Assembly (NCBI GenBank): GCA_017433615.1
Contig: JAFRGW010000062.1
Location: 1 to 35,276 of the forward strand
Direction: 5' to 3'
DNA length: 35,276 nucleotides
Origin: Eubacterium sp.
Lineage (GTDB): Bacteria; Bacillota; Clostridia; Lachnospirales; Lachnospiraceae
The notes under the pieces are model-generated. The model ran no database searches. It was not told the DNA's origin and was given only the letters and a program-made list of their open reading frames with translations. A program made the translations under genes and the position numbers. This document shows positions 9,576-17,131 of this stretch, one piece after another; within the stretch, counting starts at the first letter, position 1; each line of letters opens with the position of its first letter.

Positions 9576-10916
9576 ATGAACTATGAGGAAGCCGTCGCAT
9601 ATATTGAATCTGTCCCGAAATTCACAAGCAAGACGGATCTGGAACACACAGCCCGGCTGCTTGCGGTTCTCGGGAATCCACAGGACAGAATTCCGCATTT
9701 CATCCATGTGGCGGGCACCAACGGGAAAGGAAGCGTCTGTTCGTATCTGAACAGCGTCCTGACGGCCGCGGGATATCGGTGTGGATTGTTTACGTCCCCG
9801 CATCTGGTACGGATCAATGAGCGCATGCAGACAGACGGCGGGCCGGTTTCCGATGAGGCATTTCTGAAAGCGTTCCGGCAGGTGATGGATGCTGCGGAAG
9901 TCTGCATGCAGAGAGGTGACGCACATCCGACCTATTTTGAAATTTTGTTTCTGATGGCCATGTGTCTGTTTGCAGAGTGTGCGGTACACTGGTGTATTCT
10001 GGAGACAGGAATGGGCGGCAGACTGGATCAGACGAATGTGATCAGTAAGCCGGATATTACGGTAATCACCTCGGTCGGAATGGACCACATGCAGTATCTG
10101 GGGAATACGCTTGCAGCGATTGCGGGCGAGAAAGCCGGTATCATAAAACCGGGAATTCCGGTCATCTATGATGCAGACAGGCCGGAAGTTTCGGAAGTTG
10201 TGTGCGCACGTGCCCGGGAAACGGGAAGTCCGGCAGTTCCTGTGACATCGCAGCAGTGTACACTGCAAAGCAGAGATGCGGATGGAATTGTGTTCCAATA
10301 TCAGCGAAACGGTGCGCAGCAGGCAGAAGCATACCGGATCAGCAGCATCGCCGAATACCAGATGAAAAATGCCGCGCTTGCCGCAGAGACGATTGAATAT
10401 CTGCGGCAGTACAGCTGCGGCGGAACCGGTCAGCCGGTTCTGAAGCTGACAGATGAACAGCTCCGGAAAGGGATCCGGTCAGCCGTCTGGCCCTGCCGGA
10501 TGGAGCGGGCTGCAGCTGGTGTTTATCTGGACGGCGCGCACAATGCAGACGGAATTGCGGCATTTATACAGACTGCTGCGGGATTCCGTAAGACCGGAGA
10601 AATTACAGTTCTCTTTTCAGCAGTATCAGATAAGGAATATCCGGAGATGATCCGGCAGATCGCGGAAGGGATCCGGCCGGAACATGTCGTTGTCACAGGC
10701 GTCGGCGGCGGCAGAAAGGTCTCGCCGGAGGTACTGGCACAGCAGTTCCGTGCCTGCGGCTGTCCGGATGTCGTCACGGCAGCGGGGGCTTATGAGGCAC
10801 TGCAGGCGGCATATCAAAAACGCGGAAGCGGAACACTGTTCTGTGTGGGATCACTATATCTGGCCGGCGAGCTGAGGGAGATAATCAACGCAGATGGGAG
10901 TCTCCCGCCTCTATAG
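9576..10916 (+). CDS. folC: Folylpolyglutamate synthase / dihydrofolate synthase
   Basis: A 446-aa Mur-ligase-superfamily enzyme that adds glutamate to folates. The P-loop is GTNGKGS at 47-53. Next come LFTSPHLVRINERMQ, the ILETGMGGRLDQTNV segment and the C-terminal DGAHNADG motif, all typical of FolC. An AGAGGA SD precedes the ATG. The last eight codons (ADGSLPPL and stop) lie inside a copy of a repeat shared with later intergenic regions, so the repeat supplies the C-terminus and stop. It belongs to the valS-to-HPr unit. Confidence 0.95.
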   Translation: MNYEEAVAYIESVPKFTSKTDLEHTARLLAVLGNPQDRIPHFIHVAGTNGKGSVCSYLNSVLTAAGYRCGLFTSPHLVRINERMQTDGGPVSDEAFLKAFRQVMDAAEVCMQRGDAHPTYFEILFLMAMCLFAECAVHWCILETGMGGRLDQTNVISKPDITVITSVGMDHMQYLGNTLAAIAGEKAGIIKPGIPVIYDADRPEVSEVVCARARETGSPAVPVTSQQCTLQSRDADGIVFQYQRNGAQQAEAYRISSIAEYQMKNAALAAETIEYLRQYSCGGTGQPVLKLTDEQLRKGIRSAVWPCRMERAAAGVYLDGAHNADGIAAFIQTAAGFRKTGEITVLFSAVSDKEYPEMIRQIAEGIRPEHVVVTGVGGGRKVSPEVLAQQFRACGCPDVVTAAGAYEALQAAYQKRGSGTLFCVGSLYLAGELREIINADGSLPPL

Positions 10917-10980
10917 GCGGTGGGTATAGTATCAAATCTGACGCAGTGGAGAGTCCCCTGCCTCTGCAGGCGGCGGGTAC
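10898..10980. repeat. Two copies of a short hairpin repeat between folC and the 48-aa gene
   Basis: Copy 1 (10898-10926) and copy 2 (10951-10980) share the pattern GAGTCyCCyGCCT, short loop, AGGCGGyGGGTA, each a small hairpin. TGACGCAGTGGA (10939-10950) precedes copy 2. Copy 1 contains the folC stop codon. Related copies lie at 23781-23834, 22184-22198 and 33186-33197. Confidence 0.7.
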
Positions 10981-11000
10981 AGAAAACAAGGGGTATGTAT

Positions 11001-11147
11001 ATGATTAATTATGAGGAAGAATTAAAAAAATTCGAGCCCTGCCTGGATGTGGAAGAAGTCGAGGAGGCTGTTTACAGCAGGGATCTCACGGATATGCTTG
11101 ATATCATTAGAGAGATGCAGAAAAATCAGAATCAGAAGGCGGAGTAA
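11001..11147 (+). CDS. 48-aa acidic conserved-looking small protein
   Basis: The start at 11001 is preferred because AAGGGG (10988-10993) is 7 nt upstream; reading further back would run into the repeat. The product starts MINYEEELKK, is rich in Glu/Asp and ends in a basic-polar tail (KNQNQKAE). It looks like a short helical protein with no signal peptide or membrane span. The stop is 2 nt before the TPR gene start, so the two are tightly coupled, which suggests a partner of the TPR protein. I do not recognise the family. Confidence 0.7.
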   Translation: MINYEEELKKFEPCLDVEEVEEAVYSRDLTDMLDIIREMQKNQNQKAE

Positions 11148-11149
11148 GC

Positions 11150-12658
11150 ATGGACATTGAGAGAAAGGCAGAGCAGCTTTCAAATCTGCTGTACAACCGC
11201 GGACTGGATAAGGCGCAGATCCGTGATTTATCAGGGGCAGTCGAACTGCTGCGGCAAAGTCTTCAGTATAATAAAAATAATATCAATGCGCGGAATCTGC
11301 TCGGCCTGGTGTATTTTGAGACCGGGGAAGCAGTGGCAGCGCTCTCGGAGTGGGTGATCAGCAAGAATCTGCAGCCACAGGATAATATAGCGGCACAGTA
11401 TATTGACCGGCTGCAGTCCAATCAGGCAAAACTGTCGATTATCAACCAGACCATCCGGGACTACAATATTGCGCTGGATAACTGCAGGCGCGGCGATGAG
11501 GATATTGCTGCGATCAGTCTGAAAAAAGTAATTGCACAGAATTCGCATTTTATTAAGGCATACCATCTTCTCGCGCTGATTTATATCAAGATGGAGCGGT
11601 ATACGCGCGCAAGAAAACTGCTGCGCAAGGCCATTAAAATCGATGCGACAAACGCGACGACACTCCGGTTTCTGAAAGAAATCGATGAGCAGACAGGTCA
11701 GTTTGCGCGGACCGAAGGGCGCAAAAGCCACGCGGACAGGAACGCAGAAGACAGTGAGCGAATCGCGGCAGCACTGCCGTTTCGTGAACGTGCGCCGATC
11801 CACGGCCTGATCAACCTGCTGCTGGGCCTTGCAGTCGGTATATTGACGATGTGGATTGTGGTTGTGCCGTCGATCCGTCAGTCAGCAAGCCGGAGCGTGA
11901 ACGAGCGCATGGTTGAATACAGCAATACACTGGCAGTGCAGGAGAATCAGATTTCAGAGCTGCAAAGCCAGGTGGATGCGTCAAAAGATTCAGCGGATTC
12001 CGCCCAGAAGACAGTAGATGACGCAAAGAAAGCTTCAGAGGGAGCAGAGAAGCTGCTGCAGGCGTACATTGCCTATCAGGACGGCCGCTATACCGATGCG
12101 GCAGGTCTGATCGCAGATGTGGACAGCAGTCTCCTCTCATCAGATGTCCGCAGCATCTACGACAGTATTCATAATGATACCAGTGAAATTGTCGTCGAAC
12201 AGTATAAGACGAACGGAATGAATGCGTTCGACTATGAAAACTGGGATGAGGCAATTGAAAATCTGGAAAAAGCGATGGAGCTGGATCCGGAGAACTATAC
12301 AGTTCTGGATTATCTTGCACTGTCGTACCGGGCGAAAGGCGAAAATCAGAAAGCGATTGAAATATTCCAGCGTATTATCGAGCTGTTCCCGGATACCCGG
12401 CGCGCAGAATCAGCGGAATACTATATTCAGGAGCTCGGCGGTGCGAATGCCGGTGTGAATGCCGCATCTGCGGATGGAACGGCGGCCGGCGGAAATACGG
12501 ATGCCGGCGGAACTGAACAGAGCGAAGAAAACCAGAGCGAAGAAAGCCAGAGTGAAGAATACCAGGATGAACAGTACCAGGAAGAGGACTATCAGGAAGA
12601 ATACCAGGAAGATGAAAACTGGGACGAGACCGGAGATGAAGGCGGGAACTGGGAGTAA
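11150..12658 (+). CDS. Membrane-anchored TPR protein
   Basis: A 502-aa protein. Residues 1-180 are cytoplasmic TPR-like helices (LRQSLQYNKNNINARNLLGLV, and a second set near 130-165). One membrane span lies at about 218-240. An outer coiled coil follows at about 255-310, then another TPR block near 345-425 (YENWDEAIENLEKAMELDP). The tail from 430 is low complexity, first Ala/Gly and then Glu/Gln/Tyr repeats. With TPRs on both sides of the membrane it could be an envelope scaffold. It sits directly before murB and after folC. Specific function unknown. Confidence 0.8.
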   Translation: MDIERKAEQLSNLLYNRGLDKAQIRDLSGAVELLRQSLQYNKNNINARNLLGLVYFETGEAVAALSEWVISKNLQPQDNIAAQYIDRLQSNQAKLSIINQTIRDYNIALDNCRRGDEDIAAISLKKVIAQNSHFIKAYHLLALIYIKMERYTRARKLLRKAIKIDATNATTLRFLKEIDEQTGQFARTEGRKSHADRNAEDSERIAAALPFRERAPIHGLINLLLGLAVGILTMWIVVVPSIRQSASRSVNERMVEYSNTLAVQENQISELQSQVDASKDSADSAQKTVDDAKKASEGAEKLLQAYIAYQDGRYTDAAGLIADVDSSLLSSDVRSIYDSIHNDTSEIVVEQYKTNGMNAFDYENWDEAIENLEKAMELDPENYTVLDYLALSYRAKGENQKAIEIFQRIIELFPDTRRAESAEYYIQELGGANAGVNAASADGTAAGGNTDAGGTEQSEENQSEESQSEEYQDEQYQEEDYQEEYQEDENWDETGDEGGNWE

Positions 12659-12664
12659 GACAGT

Positions 12665-13585
12665 ATGAGTACAATCTACGAGATGCTGGAAGCATGCACA
12701 GGAAAAAATAATGTATTTGAACAGGAACCCATGAGCCGTCACACGACATTCCGGATCGGCGGACCGGCTGACTGGTTTGTGGTGCCGCAGAACGCAGCAC
12801 AGCTGCAGGCTGTGGTGGAGGCATGCCGCATCCGGGAGCTTCCGTTTTTTATTCTCGGGAACGGCAGTAATCTGCTTGTGAGCGACAGTGGTTACCGCGG
12901 CGCAGTGATACAGATCTTCAAAAATATGGAATCCTTTACGATTGACGGGACAGGACTGCGCGCCGATGCGGGGGCGCTGCTCTCAACGCTGGCGGCAGCC
13001 GCGCGGGATGCGGGACTTACCGGCATGGAATTCGCTTCCGGAATTCCCGGAACACTGGGCGGTGCGGTTACCATGAATGCCGGTGCATACGGCGGTGAGA
13101 TGAAGGATATTCTGCGCAGTGTTACTGTGCTTGACACAGAGAACAAAATACGTCAGCTTGATGTATCTGAGCTGGGGCTCGGCTACCGGACCAGCCGTGT
13201 CAAAACGGAAAACTGGATTGTAATCAGCGCAGAACTGAAACTGACGGCGGGAGATATCCGAAAAATTACCGCGCGGATGGAAGAACTTAAGGAAATGCGT
13301 ACTTCAAAACAGCCGCTGAACTATCCCAGCGCAGGCAGTACATTTAAGCGGCCGGAGGGGTATTTTGCAGGGAAGCTGATTATGGATGCGGGCCTCGCCG
13401 GCGCATCGGTTCATGACGCGCAGATTTCTGAAAAACACTGCGGTTTTCTGATAAACAAAGGGAAGGCAACAGCGGAAGATGTCTGGGAACTGATGACGAA
13501 GGTCAGAAGAACTGTTCTGGATAAGTACGGGGTCAGACTCGAGCCGGAGATTAAGCTGCTGGGTGAATTTCCGGAACTGGAGTGA
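12665..13585 (+). CDS. murB: UDP-N-acetylenolpyruvoylglucosamine reductase
   Basis: A 306-aa FAD enzyme that reduces UDP-GlcNAc-enolpyruvate to UDP-MurNAc with NADPH. Visible features are the FAD-binding ILGNGSNLLVSDSG and GIPGTLGGAVTMNAGAYGGE stretches, the YRTSR segment, the catalytic-serine region PSAGSTFKRP and the C-terminal glutamate in LEPEIKLLGEF. The motifs and length fit the short Firmicutes form. The stop is just before the rapZ start, and the rapZ SD lies in the last murB codons. Confidence 0.96.
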   Translation: MSTIYEMLEACTGKNNVFEQEPMSRHTTFRIGGPADWFVVPQNAAQLQAVVEACRIRELPFFILGNGSNLLVSDSGYRGAVIQIFKNMESFTIDGTGLRADAGALLSTLAAAARDAGLTGMEFASGIPGTLGGAVTMNAGAYGGEMKDILRSVTVLDTENKIRQLDVSELGLGYRTSRVKTENWIVISAELKLTAGDIRKITARMEELKEMRTSKQPLNYPSAGSTFKRPEGYFAGKLIMDAGLAGASVHDAQISEKHCGFLINKGKATAEDVWELMTKVRRTVLDKYGVRLEPEIKLLGEFPELE

Positions 13586-13589
13586 GTAT

Positions 13590-14462
13590 ATGCATTGCAG
13601 AGACTGTGTAATCGTGACGGGTATGTCCGGCGCAGGGAAAAGCACTGCGCTGGATTTTTTCAGAGATAACGGATGGTTCTGCGTTGACAATATTCCGCCG
13701 CAGCTGATCGGACAGTGTATCGGACTTGCGGAAGATGCGGGAGAACCGGCGGAAAGAATGGCATGCGGCATCGATATCCGGATCGGCACGCTGATGCAGG
13801 GACTGGATCAGATGACAGATGTGCTTAAGGCCAGAGGAATTCGTGTCCGGATTCTGTATCTGGATGCGGACACAAAGACATTGATCCGGCGCTGTAAGGA
13901 AACGCGGCGTGCGCACCCGGTTGCAGGCGCGGGGCAGCTGGAAGACGGTATCCGGAAGGAGCGCGGACAGCTTTCAGAACTGAAGAAACGGGCGGATCAT
14001 GTAATCGATACAAGCCGCCTCCTGACGCGGGAGCTGCGCCAGATGCTCCGTGAAATCTTCTGCGAAGGAGCATCTTTCTCCGGCATGAATGTCACGGTAC
14101 TTTCGTTTGGATTTAAATACGGAATTCCGCGGGATGCCGATCTGGTGTTTGACGTCAGATTTCTCCCGAATCCCTATTATGTGGAAGAACTCCGCCTGCT
14201 TACGGGGAAAGAAGCAGAAGTGCAGTCTTATGTACTGGACAACGAAGCAGCCGCAGAATTTCTGGAGCGGCTGACGGAGATGATTCGTTTTCTGCTCCCG
14301 CTTTATACCGCAGAAGGGAAAACACAGCTGGTGATCGCGGTCGGATGCACCGGCGGACGGCACAGGTCTGTAGCGGTGGCTGAAGCGCTGTATGCAGCAC
14401 TGTGTGAGCGGGAGAAAGCCGGCGTCCGTCTGGAGCACAGGGATACGACATTCAGCCATTAA
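13590..14462 (+). CDS. rapZ: RapZ/YvcJ-family nucleotide-binding protein
   Basis: The start at 13590 (MHCRDCVIVTGMSGAGKS) puts the Walker A motif at residues 11-18 as in the family and has GGAG 7 nt upstream; an upstream in-frame ATG at 13563 lies inside murB. The 290-aa protein ends with the conserved C-terminal RapZ core (VGCTGGRHRSVAVAEALY). In B. subtilis YvcJ is an ATP/GTP-hydrolysing protein affecting competence; in E. coli RapZ controls GlmZ/GlmS. Gene order murB-rapZ-whiA-crh supports the call. The yvcK (mgfK) gene that lies between yvcJ and whiA in B. subtilis is absent here. Confidence 0.94.
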   Translation: MHCRDCVIVTGMSGAGKSTALDFFRDNGWFCVDNIPPQLIGQCIGLAEDAGEPAERMACGIDIRIGTLMQGLDQMTDVLKARGIRVRILYLDADTKTLIRRCKETRRAHPVAGAGQLEDGIRKERGQLSELKKRADHVIDTSRLLTRELRQMLREIFCEGASFSGMNVTVLSFGFKYGIPRDADLVFDVRFLPNPYYVEELRLLTGKEAEVQSYVLDNEAAAEFLERLTEMIRFLLPLYTAEGKTQLVIAVGCTGGRHRSVAVAEALYAALCEREKAGVRLEHRDTTFSH

Positions 14463-14497
14463 ACGATTATGCATTTTACAAAGGAGAAGGAAGTAAA

Positions 14498-15508
14498 ATG
14501 TCATTTTCCGGAGAGATCAAAAAAGAACTGTGCCGGCAGACAGGCGGTGCACGTCATTGTCAGATCGCCGAGCAGAAAGCAATGCTGCTGTATTCGCGCA
14601 GCGGAACGGACGAGAGCGGCGCACATATCTTCCGGACGGAGAATCTGGAGATTGCACAGAAGTACTGTCTGCTGCTGAAAAAGCTGTTCGGTCTGCGCAT
14701 TGTCCGGCAGGATGAAGTTCCGGTGGAAGCTGCCGGGCAGGTTCTGGAGATAGAGCGGTTCCGGCAGGTACCGGAGGCCGGGCAGTCCCGGCAGGAGCCG
14801 GCGGCGGAACTGCTTGCAGACAGAAGCCGGCGCGGAAGACTCTCCTGGTGTGTAACCGTGCGGGATGCCGGGACAGTTGCCCGCATTACAGACACGGTTG
14901 AACATGCAATTGTGCGGAAGGACTGCTGCAGGCGGGCGTTCCTGCGGGGCGCGTTTCTTGTGGCCGGTTCTATCAGTGATCCGAACCGCTCCTATCACTG
15001 TGAGATCGTCTGCGGGGATGAAGCGGCGGCGCAGGCGCTGGAGGCTGTACTGGCAGATCTGCAGATCAGTGCGCGGACAGCCCGTCGGAAGACACATTTC
15101 ATCGTCTATATCAAAGAGAGTTCAGATCTTGCAGACATCATCGGTCTGATGGGGGCGCGTGTCGCGCTGATGGAATATGAAAATATCCGGATTCTCAAAG
15201 AAATGCGTGAAAATGTAAATCGCAAAGTCAACTGTGAAACAGCCAATATCAACAAAACCGTCAGTGCTGCGGTCAGGCAGATCGAAGATATCCGCCTGAT
15301 TGAGCGGACGATCGGATTCCGAAGCCTGCCGAAGGGTCTTGACGAGATGGCCAGGGTTCGGTTACAATACCCTGAGGCGACCCTGCAGGAGCTCGGACAG
15401 AAGATGAACCCGCAGGTCGGCAAATCAGGGGTGAACCACAGATTGCGGAAATTGGGGAAAGTAGCAGATGCACTCAGGGGCGACCAAGGAGGAGAACGTG
15501 AATGGTAA
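14498..15508 (+). CDS. whiA: WhiA DNA-binding protein
   Basis: A 336-aa protein with an N-terminal homing-endonuclease-like (LAGLIDADG-fold) domain (CCRRAFLRGAFLVAGSISDPN near 147-167) and a C-terminal HTH (LQELGQKMNPQVGKSGVNHRLRKL). WhiA helps coordinate division and chromosome segregation in Firmicutes. It is slightly longer than usual because of a low-complexity Arg/Gln/Glu insert near residues 75-110. SD GGAGAAGGA precedes the ATG. The last bases overlap the HPr-like start (ATGGTAA), so the two are coupled. Confidence 0.95.
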   Translation: MSFSGEIKKELCRQTGGARHCQIAEQKAMLLYSRSGTDESGAHIFRTENLEIAQKYCLLLKKLFGLRIVRQDEVPVEAAGQVLEIERFRQVPEAGQSRQEPAAELLADRSRRGRLSWCVTVRDAGTVARITDTVEHAIVRKDCCRRAFLRGAFLVAGSISDPNRSYHCEIVCGDEAAAQALEAVLADLQISARTARRKTHFIVYIKESSDLADIIGLMGARVALMEYENIRILKEMRENVNRKVNCETANINKTVSAAVRQIEDIRLIERTIGFRSLPKGLDEMARVRLQYPEATLQELGQKMNPQVGKSGVNHRLRKLGKVADALRGDQGGEREW

Positions 15509-15756
15509 GGTCTAATGTAACTGTTAAAATGTCAGGCGGTTTAGAGACACGGCCGATCGCCATGCTCGTTCAGCTGGCCAGTCAGTTTCAGAGCATTGTG
15601 CATCTGGAATCAGGCGAAAAAAGCGTCAATGCAAAAAGCATCATGGGAATGATGACACTGGGAATCGACAACGGGGATGACGTAACTGTAACAGCTGACG
15701 GCCCGGATGAGGCAGAAGCAGTTGAAAAGCTGAGCAACTTTCTTGCGCAGAGTTGA
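15502..15756 (+). CDS. crh: Crh-like HPr paralogue with Glu at position 15
   Basis: An 84-aa HPr-fold protein. The active-site His15 of HPr is Glu15 (GGLETRPIAML), so it cannot take phosphate from Enzyme I. Arg17 and regulatory Ser46 (NAKSIMGMMTLG) are kept. B. subtilis Crh has Gln at 15 and lies next to whiA, the same position as here, so a role as an HPrK-phosphorylated regulator of catabolite control is the likely reading. The symbol rests on synteny and motif only. It is the last gene of the valS unit, followed by a strong terminator. Confidence 0.82.
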   Translation: MVRSNVTVKMSGGLETRPIAMLVQLASQFQSIVHLESGEKSVNAKSIMGMMTLGIDNGDDVTVTADGPDEAEAVEKLSNFLAQS

Positions 15757-15800
15757 ATACTGCCGGAGGGAAACATTCGGAAAATTGAGAAGGTACAATA

Positions 15801-15848
15801 AAAAAGAGAACTGTTCGGTCGTCTGACGATCTGAGCAGTTCTCTTTTT
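15801..15848. terminator. Bidirectional intrinsic terminator
   Basis: A long A-tailed and T-tailed stem (15801-15816 with 15833-15848, one G-T pair) ends the valS-to-crh unit. It can also serve mecA from the other strand. Confidence 0.92.
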
Positions 15849-15910
15849 GTGTTGTTGTTAAAGTTTTGCACGAAGCCGGCGGTCAGAAGAGACGGGAACG
15901 CCGCGCTGCG

Positions 15911-16672
15911 TTAAAAATTCTGCAGTGTCTGCAGTGCGTGATCTGCGATCAGAATGCTGCCGTGTTCCAGCAGATGTGCTTCTGATCCGGGTGTCATGAC
16001 CGCGCTGTTGCCGAATTCTGTCAGAATATTGCAGATTTTATTAAAAAGTTCCGGGTCCGTGTGGTCTGCGTGCAGGACGAGCGTACAGACACCGTCTGCC
16101 GGATCCTTAACCAGTGTATTGCTTCCGGTATAGACAGAGCCGATACAGCGTGCTGCGCGGATGATTTCGGACAGGGTCCGGAAGCGGTAGGACTGGACCA
16201 GGTTGACAGAAGCTGTGACGGCCGTTTCCTTTTCGTTCGCTTCCTCTTTCTTTGCGGACTGTTCCGGTGAACTGCCGTCCGGATCTTTCTTGTCTGCATG
16301 TTTTCCGGTGAGTTTGCGGAACATCTCCAGAACTTCATCCGCACCCGCATAGTGGCGGTCCGGAAAATCAGCTGTCTCCGGATCCGGTGCGGAGAATCTG
16401 GAAAAGCGTGTATCCAGTTCTTCCGGATCCTCTACCTTCGTAATGATCAGCACGATGCTGTCCTGCGAAAGCGGGATGGCTTCAATCATCAGCGGAGAAT
16501 TATCTGATTCAAATCCGAAATTGCTGCGTGCCTGCTGCATCATATCCTGAAAAAGAAGTTTCGCTTTGTCTGAACCGTAGGCCAGTTCACTCAGGCGGAT
16601 TTTGCGGCTTTCCAAGTCTTCACTGGTCAGCGTGCAGCGGATCTGATTGTCATTAATCTTTTCAATCTTCAT
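15911..16672 (-). CDS. mecA: Adaptor protein MecA
   Basis: A 253-aa protein of the MecA/NegR family, which feeds substrates to the ClpC ATPase. The N-terminal substrate-binding domain (MKIEKINDNQIRCTLT) and the ClpC-binding C-terminal half (SYRFRTLSEIIRAARC, then LVLHADHTD and LLEHGSILIADHAL) are recognisable, joined by a charged Asp/Lys/Glu linker at about 125-155. SD AGGAGG is 9 nt before the start. It is a lone gene on the minus strand with its own promoter, convergent with the valS unit. The residues that choose substrates cannot be judged by eye. Confidence 0.93.
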   Translation of the reverse strand: MKIEKINDNQIRCTLTSEDLESRKIRLSELAYGSDKAKLLFQDMMQQARSNFGFESDNSPLMIEAIPLSQDSIVLIITKVEDPEELDTRFSRFSAPDPETADFPDRHYAGADEVLEMFRKLTGKHADKKDPDGSSPEQSAKKEEANEKETAVTASVNLVQSYRFRTLSEIIRAARCIGSVYTGSNTLVKDPADGVCTLVLHADHTDPELFNKICNILTEFGNSAVMTPGSEAHLLEHGSILIADHALQTLQNF

Positions 16673-16694
16673 AACAAAGACCTCCTAACGGGTA

Positions 16695-16723
16695 TCTATA
16701 CCATATTTTTTCCAAAATGTAAA
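16695..16723 (-). promoter_or_regulatory. mecA promoter
   Basis: On the minus strand, TTTACA (16718-16723), 17-nt spacer, TATAGA (16695-16700). It is divergent from the promoter at 16782. Confidence 0.75.
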
Positions 16724-16781
16724 GAATACGCCGTTATTTGGGCAAAAAACCATATGAAGTTACATAAAATCAAAAAAACAC

Positions 16782-16810
16782 TTGCAATCGGTATACATAA
16801 TGATTATAAT
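16782..16810 (+). promoter_or_regulatory. Promoter of the intergenic RNA
   Basis: TTGCAA (16782-16787), exactly 17 nt, TATAAT (16805-16810). The predicted start is near 16817. It faces a stretch with no credible ORF. Confidence 0.75.
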
Positions 16811-16816
16811 TAACAT

Positions 16817-17037
16817 AAGAACGGGCTGTACCTATTTCGGATCCACAGCAATGCATTGCAGTACAGAATCTGTTCAGGGATGTTATATTAAGAAAAAATT
16901 TTTAAGAAAGGAGCGTTTGGATTTTTTCACAGCAATAGAATAATAAGATATACGGAATAAGTCATATCCGGCGGCACATTTAAGATACTGCAAGGTTCCT
17001 CGACAGGTGGTATCGTGTGCCGCCGGATTTTGTATTT
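16817..17037 (+). ncRNA. Candidate structured RNA, about 220 nt
   Basis: The transcript predicted from the promoter at 16782 has no credible coding frame. Near its 5' end CTGTAC (16826-16831) can pair with GTACAG (16861-16866), with a palindromic GCAATGCATTGC inside. An SD-like AAAGGAG at 16907-16913 has no start codon at proper distance. The 3' end is a 12-bp perfect stem (16967-16978 with 17016-17027) whose 37-nt loop holds a further GATAC/GTATC helix, followed by TTTTGTATTT. A separate promoter for the next gene lies downstream, so this looks like an independent RNA unit. It could be a leader of the GH18 gene if readthrough occurs. I could not match it to 6S, SRP, tmRNA or a known riboswitch. 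Confidence 0.45.
16967..17037 (+). terminator. Terminator-like hairpin of the intergenic RNA
   Basis: A 12-bp GC-rich perfect stem with a 37-nt structured loop and an interrupted T tract. The large loop is unusual for a simple terminator. Confidence 0.55.
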
Positions 17038-17065
17038 CCACAATTGGACAAAAATGGATTCCCAT

Positions 17066-17094
17066 TTGATATCTCTGTGCCGGCATGCTATCAT
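17066..17094 (+). promoter_or_regulatory. Promoter of the GH18 gene
   Basis: TTGATA (17066-17071), 17-nt spacer, TATCAT (17089-17094). Transcription would start near 17101, about 30 nt before the ATG. Confidence 0.65.
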
Positions 17095-17131
17095 ATTGCA
17101 GAGAAATATTGATAGGGGACAGGAGCAACAT

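Noticed and set aside
10920..11000. Longer version of the 48-aa protein
   Set aside because: The extra codons come from the hairpin repeat; the SD favours 11001.
13563..13589. Earlier rapZ start
   Set aside because: It lies inside murB with no SD. The start at 13590 fits the family N-terminus.
16907..16946. SD-like AAAGGAG with a possible short peptide (TTG start)
   Set aside because: The TTG is only 3 nt from the SD and gives eight codons. No usable ATG is near.
16990..17027. T-box-like word (AGGTGGTATCGTG) in the intergenic RNA
   Set aside because: In T-box leaders this word opens the terminator stem. Here it lies in the 3' arm of a hairpin with no competing stem after it, there are no clear stem I motifs, and the next gene is a GH18 hydrolase.
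17015..17131. Upstream extension of the GH18 frame
   Set aside because: It overlaps the RNA hairpin and the GH18 promoter; the ATG at 17132 has the SD and the membrane anchor.
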